Positions 59,023 through 64,000 of a stretch of 64,000 nt of DNA are shown here, in pieces. Location of the stretch: positions 186,001-250,000 of the forward strand of contig NZ_RBVY01000008.1 in assembly GCF_004000215.1 (NCBI RefSeq). The letters are read 5' to 3'. The notes beneath the pieces were generated by a model. The model saw only the letters and a program-made list of their open reading frames with translations, was not told the origin of the DNA and searched no databases. The number at the start of each line of letters is the position of its first letter. Position 1 is the stretch's first letter. The position numbers and the translations under genes are program-made. Source of the stretch: Nitratireductor alexandrii (lineage in GTDB: Bacteria > Pseudomonadota > Alphaproteobacteria > Rhizobiales > Rhizobiaceae).

Positions 59023-60080
59023 GCGCGCACCCAGCGGGAGAAAAGCGAGGTCGACAGCGCGCGCCCGGCCGCCTTTTCGCGGATCACGAGTTCGCCCGAT
59101 TCGACCCTGCCGCCGAGCCCGGCGCAGGCGTCGCGCATCAATGCGTGGATGGCGAAGAACGAGGCGCGGATCGAATAGGCGGTGAGCACGAGCGCGATCG
59201 GCTTGTCGGACAGGATGGCGCGGCAATTGGCGACCATCGACGGCAGATGTTCGAAAAGCTGCCAGACCTCGCCCTTCGGGCCGCGCCCATAGGCGGGCGG
59301 GTCGAGCAGGATGATGTCGTAGCGCTTGCCGCGCCGGACCTCGCGCTCGACGAACTTGGCCGCGTCCTCGCAGATCCAGCGGATCGGCCGGTCGGCGAGG
59401 CGGGCGACTTCCTGATTCTCGCGCGCCCAGGTGATGGCTTTCTTGGACGCGTCGACATGGGTGACCTCGGCGCCGGCGCGCGCGGCCACCAGCGAGGCAA
59501 GTCCAGTATAACCGAACAGGTTGAGCACCCTGACCGGACGGTTGGCCGCCTTGATGCGGGTTTCCATGTCGGCCCAGTGCGACGCCTGTTCGGGAAAGAC
59601 GCCGACATGGCGGAAGGAGGTGAAGCGGCCGAGATAGTCGATGCCGTCATGGCGCATCGGCCAGGTTTCGCCGAGCGCGGCGGCGGGAAAGCGCCAGCGT
59701 CCCATGCCCTCCTCGTCGGTGTCGCCGGTGAAGACGGCGTCGGCCGCCTCCCACTCGGCTGCCGGCAGGGCGCGCGCCCAGATCGCCTGCCCCTCCGGCC
59801 TGCGGATGCGATAGGGGCCGTATTGCTCGAGCTTTTCGCCGTCGCCGCTGTCGAGCAGCGCATAGTCTTCGTTCGGGCCGACCTCGAGGATCAGCGGCAC
59901 CGTCTGCGCCGGCAGGGGACCGTCGGGACGCGCCGTCGGCGCCGAGCCCGGCCCGATGGCGTCCGGGCGGTTCCGGTCCCGGCCGGACGCGGCCTTCTGC
60001 GGCGCTGCCGGGCGTCGCGGCGGCCGATTGCCGGCAGCGGACGGCCGCGCGGCGCGGCGCTTGTCGCGGGACGGTTTCAC
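59019..60080 (-). CDS. Class I SAM-dependent rRNA methyltransferase
   Basis: The 353-residue protein has a basic, low-complexity amino-terminal tail (about 1-65), then a Rossmann methyltransferase domain with [21 protein letters not shown] (SAM loop), [16 protein letters not shown] and [16 protein letters not shown] (DPPAYG catalytic motif IV). It resembles RlmI/RlmL-type 23S rRNA methyltransferases. The GTG start at 60080 follows AAAGGA. Overlap with the TrmH-family gene. Substrate inferred from family. Confidence 0.85.
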   Translation of the reverse strand: MKPSRDKRRAARPSAAGNRPPRRPAAPQKAASGRDRNRPDAIGPGSAPTARPDGPLPAQTVPLILEVGPNEDYALLDSGDGEKLEQYGPYRIRRPEGQAIWARALPAAEWEAADAVFTGDTDEEGMGRWRFPAAALGETWPMRHDGIDYLGRFTSFRHVGVFPEQASHWADMETRIKAANRPVRVLNLFGYTGLASLVAARAGAEVTHVDASKKAITWARENQEVARLADRPIRWICEDAAKFVEREVRRGKRYDIILLDPPAYGRGPKGEVWQLFEHLPSMVANCRAILSDKPIALVLTAYSIRASFFAIHALMRDACAGLGGRVESGELVIREKAAGRALSTSLFSRWVRA

Positions 60081-60165
60081 GGCCTGTCGGTTCCTTTGAA
60101 CATCGCCGGCTTTTGGCACAGCGTCGACCGGCGCGCAACGCGGCGTCTCTAACGGCCCCGCACGT

Positions 60166-61131
60166 CTAGCGCGCCGTCGCCTCGTAGACGGCGACGCCCG
60201 CGGCCAGGTCCTCCAGAGCGGCGCCGACCGACTTGAACAGCGTGATCTCGTCGCCGCCGCGCCTGCCGGCCCGCTCGCCGCGCGCCAGTTCGTAGAGATC
60301 GGCAAGGATGTGGTCCGGCGTCAAGACGCCCGACTGCAGCGGCTGGACGATGTCGCCGGCCTCCTTGGTGGCGCCGGCGCGGGTGTCGACATAGACCCGC
60401 GCGCGGCGAACCGCCTCGTCGTCGGCCTCACGCATGGTCGGCGTGAAGCCGCCGACGAGATCGACATGGACGCCGGGCCGCAACGCGGCGCCTTGTATCA
60501 GCGGTTCGGTCGAGATCGTCGCCGCCGAAACGATGTCGGCCCAGCCGAGCGCGGTGTCGAGATCGCCGGCGACCGTTGCGGCAAAGCCGAGATCGCGCAG
60601 TCCCGCCGCCGCCTTTTCGGCGTTTTCGGCCGTGCGGTTCCAGATCCTGATTTCGGTGATCGGACGCACGGCGGCATGTGCCTGGACAAGAAACGGGCAC
60701 AGCGCGCCGGCGCCCAGCACGAGCAGGCGCGCGGCATCGGCGCGCGCGAGATAGCTTGCCGCCAGGGCCGAGGCGCAAGCGGTGCGCCATTGCGTGAGGC
60801 GCTGGCCGTCGATCAGCGCGCGCGGCTCGCCGGTCTTGCCGTCGAGCAGCAGGTAGAGCCCGTTCACCGCCGGCAGGCCGACCGCGTTGTTGTCCGGGGT
60901 GACGGTGACGATCTTGACCCCGATATATCCGCCGTCGGAGGTGCCCGCCTTTTCGAAATCGCCCCAGGCCGGCATCAGCAGCAGGGTGGAGGCGGCGCCG
61001 TCCGGCCGCTCGACCGTGTGGTGGTGACGCACCGGCTGCACCGCGCCGTCGCGAAAACGCGTCCGCAAGGCCTCCACCAGCCCGGCAAAGGTCAGCGAAC
61101 GGTCAACCTGGTCGCGATCGATCATGCGCAT
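60166..61131 (-). CDS. Ornithine cyclodeaminase/mu-crystallin-family protein
   Basis: The 321-residue protein has the OCD fold: YIGVKIVTVTPDNNA, LTQWRTACASALAASYLA, the NAD-binding LLVLGAGALCPFLVQAHAA and VDLVGGFTPTMREADD. Family members include ornithine cyclodeaminase and ketimine reductases; exact activity is uncertain. GAGGAGGAG lies about nine bases upstream of ATG 61131. It lies 85 bases upstream of the methyltransferase gene. Confidence 0.88.
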   Translation of the reverse strand: MRMIDRDQVDRSLTFAGLVEALRTRFRDGAVQPVRHHHTVERPDGAASTLLLMPAWGDFEKAGTSDGGYIGVKIVTVTPDNNAVGLPAVNGLYLLLDGKTGEPRALIDGQRLTQWRTACASALAASYLARADAARLLVLGAGALCPFLVQAHAAVRPITEIRIWNRTAENAEKAAAGLRDLGFAATVAGDLDTALGWADIVSAATISTEPLIQGAALRPGVHVDLVGGFTPTMREADDEAVRRARVYVDTRAGATKEAGDIVQPLQSGVLTPDHILADLYELARGERAGRRGGDEITLFKSVGAALEDLAAGVAVYEATAR

Positions 61132-61211
61132 CACGCCGCGCTCCTCCTCACAGCGATCCGTGAAAACCCGAAATCCCGACGGGAGAACCCGCCGCGACGC
61201 CGCATCCGGCG

Positions 61212-61559
61212 TCAGGTGCGCGCGGCCGGCACGCCGGCGCCTGCTTCCCTGGCGGGTGCCGGCGCGGCCTGGCTGGTCTGGCGCAGCAGGTTTTGCACTT
61301 CCTTGCCCTTGGCGCGCGCCTCGCGCCGATAGCGCCCCTGGCGCAGCCAGGTCGCCAGGCTGCCGATGATCATGCCGCAGACCAGCGCCACAAACAGCAG
61401 CACGAACAGCGGCAGGGCCGTCGTCAGCGCCGGATTGCCGGGATTGAAAGGATCGAGCGTGAAGGCGACCGGCGCGCGATTGGCCACGGCGAGCGCGATC
61501 AGCGCCACGGCCACCGGTACCACCACAACAATGAGCACGACGCGGTTCAGCATCTTCAC
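61212..61559 (-). CDS. lapA: LapA-domain (DUF1049) membrane protein
   Basis: The 115-residue inner-membrane protein has two hydrophobic helices (about 6-27 and 50-72) and a basic cytoplasmic tail. The pattern ANRAPVAFTLDPF followed by helix LFVLLFVALVCGMIIGSLATWL is that of LapA/YciS, which in E. coli works with LapB to regulate LpxC turnover and lipopolysaccharide synthesis. Gene order ihfB-lapA is conserved in rhizobia. Confidence 0.85.
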   Translation of the reverse strand: MKMLNRVVLIVVVVPVAVALIALAVANRAPVAFTLDPFNPGNPALTTALPLFVLLFVALVCGMIIGSLATWLRQGRYRREARAKGKEVQNLLRQTSQAAPAPAREAGAGVPAART

Positions 61560-61683
61560 TCCGATTATCCGTCCACGGACCCCATGGCCGCCACTCTTTC
61601 CGAAACCCGGCCTCCCGGCTTACGGGTCACGCTGCACACCGCTCGCGTACCCCGCGCCGGAGCGCCGCGCAAGCACGGCCGTC

Positions 61684-61965
61684 TCATTTTGCGTTCAGGC
61701 GCTCGCGCAATTCCTTGCCGGTCTTGAAAAACGGGATCCATTTCTCCTCGACCTCGACGGCGTCGCCGGTGCGCGGGTTGCGCCCGATACGCGCCGGCCT
61801 GTTCTTGACCGAAAAGGCGCCGAAGCCGCGCAATTCGACCCTGTTGCCTTCGGCCAGGGCCTCGCTGATTTCCTCGAAAATGGCGTTCACGATGTTTTCG
61901 ACATCGCGCAGAAACAGATGCGGATTGCGATTTGCAATCGTCTGTACGAGTTCGGATTTGATCAT
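61684..61965 (-). CDS. ihfB: Integration host factor beta subunit
   Basis: The 93-residue DNA-bending protein begins [18 protein letters not shown] and has [22 protein letters not shown], the IhfB DNA-binding arm. With IhfA it bends DNA at promoters and recombination sites. ATG at 61965 follows AGGATC. It lies between sppA and lapA on the same strand. Confidence 0.95.
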   Translation of the reverse strand: MIKSELVQTIANRNPHLFLRDVENIVNAIFEEISEALAEGNRVELRGFGAFSVKNRPARIGRNPRTGDAVEVEEKWIPFFKTGKELRERLNAK

Positions 61966-62011
61966 GTTTGCGCCGATCCTGTTTTGCCCGAAATCCTTGA
62001 TTGTCCGAGCT

Positions 62012-62992
62012 TTATTGTTCCCCTGCCACGCCCTCGGCAGGTTGCCAGAGCGATACCAGACCGTCAAGCAAGAGCCGTTCGGCGCCAAGGGCACGCAACA
62101 GGGCGGCTCCGCCTTTTTCAAGCCCCAGGCCCGCGCCCGCGTCTCCCAAGAGCGCATCGACCAACAGATAGGGCGAGGTGGTGCGTTTCGGCTTCCACTC
62201 GATCACGTCGAGTTCGGTGTCGACGCCCTTCGACTTCAGCCAGGCAAGCGCCATCTCCTCGCCGCCGAGGGCGTCGACCAGCTTGCGGTCGAGCGCCTGG
62301 CGCCCGGTGAACACGGAGCCGTCGGCGAGACGCTCGGTCTCGGCGCGCGACAGCGGCCGCCGTTCGGTGACCAGCCCGACGAACCAGTCGTAGGAATCGA
62401 GGATCATCGCGCGGATCATCGCCCGCTCCTCGTCCGTGGTCGGGTTGAACGGCGAGGGTTCGGCCTTGAGCGGGGAGGATTTGATCTCCTCCAGCTTGAT
62501 GCCGACCTTGTCCATCAGCCCGGTGACGTCGGGAAACTGCACCAGGACGCCGATCGAGCCGACGATCGAGGATTTGCGGGCCACGATATGGTCGCTCGCG
62601 CTGGCGATCATGTAGCCCGCAGAGGCGGCGAGGGTGCCGACCTGGGCCACGACCGGCTTTTTCTCGGCCAGGCGGCGCACGGCCTCGAAGATCGCCTCGC
62701 CGCCGGCGGTGGTGCCGCCGGGCGAATCCACCGCCAGGATCACGCCCTTGACCCTGTCCGTCTCGGCGATCCGCTCCAAGCGGTCGAGAAGCTCCTCGTC
62801 CTCGGTGATCGTGCCTTCGATGCGGACCTTGGCGATCTGGTCGGCGCCGCTGCCGGGCAGGCTGTCGCCGAACAGGCTAAACCCGTAGGCGGCGATGGCC
62901 ACCGCGGCCACCAGCAGCGCGGCCACGCGCCAGAAGGTGAGTTTTCGCCGCAGCCGGCGGCGGTCTATGAGGTCGTCGGCGCGCAATGCCAT
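62012..62992 (-). CDS. sppA: Signal peptide peptidase SppA
   Basis: The 326-residue protease has an amino-terminal membrane helix (about 20-40), then the S49 domain with catalytic Ser124 ([12 protein letters not shown]) and Lys176 ([11 protein letters not shown]), 52 residues apart as expected of the serine-lysine dyad. It degrades residual signal peptides after export. It starts at ATG 62992 and lies 46 bases upstream of ihfB, in the same order as other rhizobia. Confidence 0.93.
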   Translation of the reverse strand: MALRADDLIDRRRLRRKLTFWRVAALLVAAVAIAAYGFSLFGDSLPGSGADQIAKVRIEGTITEDEELLDRLERIAETDRVKGVILAVDSPGGTTAGGEAIFEAVRRLAEKKPVVAQVGTLAASAGYMIASASDHIVARKSSIVGSIGVLVQFPDVTGLMDKVGIKLEEIKSSPLKAEPSPFNPTTDEERAMIRAMILDSYDWFVGLVTERRPLSRAETERLADGSVFTGRQALDRKLVDALGGEEMALAWLKSKGVDTELDVIEWKPKRTTSPYLLVDALLGDAGAGLGLEKGGAALLRALGAERLLLDGLVSLWQPAEGVAGEQ

Positions 62993-63301
62993 AGGTGCCT
63001 CGCAAGAATCGTCTTTGGTGCCGGTCTCTTAGACCGGATCGGCCATGCAATGAAACGCCCGGAGCGGACATTTCAGCGCTGCGCGGCTTCAGCCCGCGGC
63101 TCGTAAGACCCGCAACTCAGGCAAAATCCTCGCATGTCACCCAAAAATAACCATATTGGGCTGAAAATCGAGAAAAGAAGACGTTATCCTGAAAAGGGTC
63201 GGTTTGATCGATGCGCGAAAGCCGGCATTTCATGGATGGTCCACTCCAACGCGAAACCGACAGACGCATGTTTTCGAAAGCCCCCAAAAAGGAGCGAGCC
63301 T
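62993..63301. other. Divergent intergenic region between sppA and lptC
   Basis: No gene was seen in these 309 bases. The central part (about 63140-63200) is AT-rich and likely contains promoters for both genes, but no clear -35/-10 pair could be chosen. An in-frame ORF extension of lptC reads through this region from 63134 without conserved sequence. Confidence 0.4.
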
Positions 63302-63985
63302 TTGCATAGCGCTCACGGCTCGGCACCCGAGGCAACCGGACGCGAGGAAGCCGCATTTCTCAAGGCCAGGCGCTATTCGAAAAGGGTGCGCGTGGTCAAG
63401 CTCGCCCTGCCGCTGGTCGGCGCGGCGCTCGCCATCGGCTTTTTCGGCTATTCCTACCTGTTGTCGCCGAGTTCGGTGTCGATCGGCGTCGAAGGCGCGG
63501 CGGTGCGCGACGGCAAGCTGGTGATGGCGAACCCGAAGGTGAGCGGCTACACCCAGGAAAACCTGCCCTACACGCTGACGGCGCTGCGCGCGATCCAGGA
63601 CCTGTCGCAGACCGGTGCGATCGAGCTTGAGGAAATCGACGCGAAATTTCCCGTCGACGAGAACAATTGGGCCCGTGTCGTGGCGCGGACCGGTACCTAT
63701 GACGACACCGGCAACACGCTTGACATTACCAGCCCCGTCACTTTCAAGACCACCGACGGCATGATCGCCAATTTGAAGTCGGCATTCATCAATATCGATG
63801 CGGGCGAGCTCAGCACGGCCGAGCCGGTCGACATCCTGCAGGATGGTTCGAGGGTGACGGCCGACACGTTCAAAGTGCTGGACAAGGGCAAGGTGTTCGT
63901 TTTCGAGAAGCGGGTCCGGGTCATGATCGAGCCGCAGAAGCGGGCGGACCAAGCCCCGCGCGAAGAAGCCAAGGCCGGGGACTGA
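63302..63985 (+). CDS. lptC: LPS export protein LptC
   Basis: The 227-residue protein has a single amino-terminal membrane helix (VVKLALPLVGAALAIGFFGYSYLL) and a periplasmic LptC domain (LVMANPKVSGYTQENLPYTL). LptC passes lipopolysaccharide from LptBFG to LptA. The start is TTG at 63302, supported by AAAAAGGAG eight bases upstream; longer in-frame starts at 63134 or 63236 are less likely. It is followed by the start of lptA one base later. Confidence 0.85.
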   Translation: MHSAHGSAPEATGREEAAFLKARRYSKRVRVVKLALPLVGAALAIGFFGYSYLLSPSSVSIGVEGAAVRDGKLVMANPKVSGYTQENLPYTLTALRAIQDLSQTGAIELEEIDAKFPVDENNWARVVARTGTYDDTGNTLDITSPVTFKTTDGMIANLKSAFINIDAGELSTAEPVDILQDGSRVTADTFKVLDKGKVFVFEKRVRVMIEPQKRADQAPREEAKAGD

Positions 63986-63986
63986 A

Positions 63987-64000
63987 ATGAAAAGAATCGC
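63987..64000 (+). CDS. lptA: LptA, start only
   Basis: The window ends after ATG AAA AGA ATC GC, encoding MKRI with the next residue Ala. It begins one base after the lptC stop (TGA at 63983-63985), and a GGGG run precedes it. LptA forms the periplasmic bridge for lipopolysaccharide; identity is inferred from the conserved lptC-lptA order and only four complete codons are visible. Confidence 0.6.

Overview
This 64 kb window is GC-rich chromosomal DNA from an alphaproteobacterium, almost certainly of the Hyphomicrobiales (Rhizobiales). The evidence is gene order: ChvG-ChvI next to pckA on one side and a short HprK, EIIA-Man, HPr and (just entering the window) AhcY on the other; a PhyR/NepR/EcfG general-stress-response locus; a mutS-glnD-murJ-trpS-usp-nfu strand; and ATP-type PEP carboxykinase, OlsB, MmcB and HWE-type histidine kinases. 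Genus and species cannot be fixed from sequence reading alone. No rRNA, tRNA, CRISPR array or prophage was seen.

Layout. 1-4.4 kb (minus): start of ahcY, ptsH, EIIA, hprK, chvG, chvI, linking an envelope/acid-sensing two-component system to a regulatory PTS. 4.8-7.7 kb (plus): pckA with a strong terminator, arfB, and a secreted transglutaminase-like protease behind a perfect CtrA box. 8.1-11.7 kb (plus): FMN reductase, pyrF, DUF1330, a GNAT with an apparent CTG start, and intracellular PHB depolymerase phaZ. 11.66-12.71 kb: a decayed IS110-family element directly after phaZ. 12.9-19.4 kb: a Crp/Fnr regulator, a pseudo-receiver protein, nepR-ecfG, phyR, DUF1328, two HWE kinases and CsbD. Four EcfG-type promoters (GGAAC-N16-CGTT or a close variant) can be read directly and tie this block together as a stress regulon. 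19.5-22.4 kb: ArsR/SRPBCC pair, small proteins, mmcB and an L,D-transpeptidase lipoprotein.

22.5-35.1 kb (minus): nfu, usp, trpS, murJ, glnD, a GGDEF-EAL protein and mutS; the c-di-GMP gene sits between mutS and glnD. 35.2-37.5 kb: the large malic enzyme maeB. 37.5-43.6 kb (minus): a cobalamin-riboswitch-controlled operon btuB-btuF-btuC-btuD plus a translationally coupled gene of unknown function. 43.7-46.7 kb: amidase, AraC/GyrI-type regulator, ytoQ. 46.8-51.0 kb: a LuxR-type regulator divergent from a four-gene cluster (acyl-CoA-dehydrogenase-fold flavin monooxygenase, FMN reductase, alpha/beta hydrolase, cupin) that looks like an uncharacterised oxygenative catabolic pathway; this is the most interesting candidate new system in the window. 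51-64 kb: endonuclease/phosphatase-family membrane protein, Tat-exported metallo-hydrolase, OlsB, a hybrid histidine kinase, an AcuI-type reductase, lspA with two RNA methyltransferase genes, ornithine cyclodeaminase family, lapA, ihfB, sppA, and the start of the LPS export genes lptC-lptA.

Two copies of a dispersed hairpin repeat (46651 and 56534) are present. Functional calls rest on motif and family recognition by eye; start codons were chosen from ribosome-binding sites, overlaps and family lengths.
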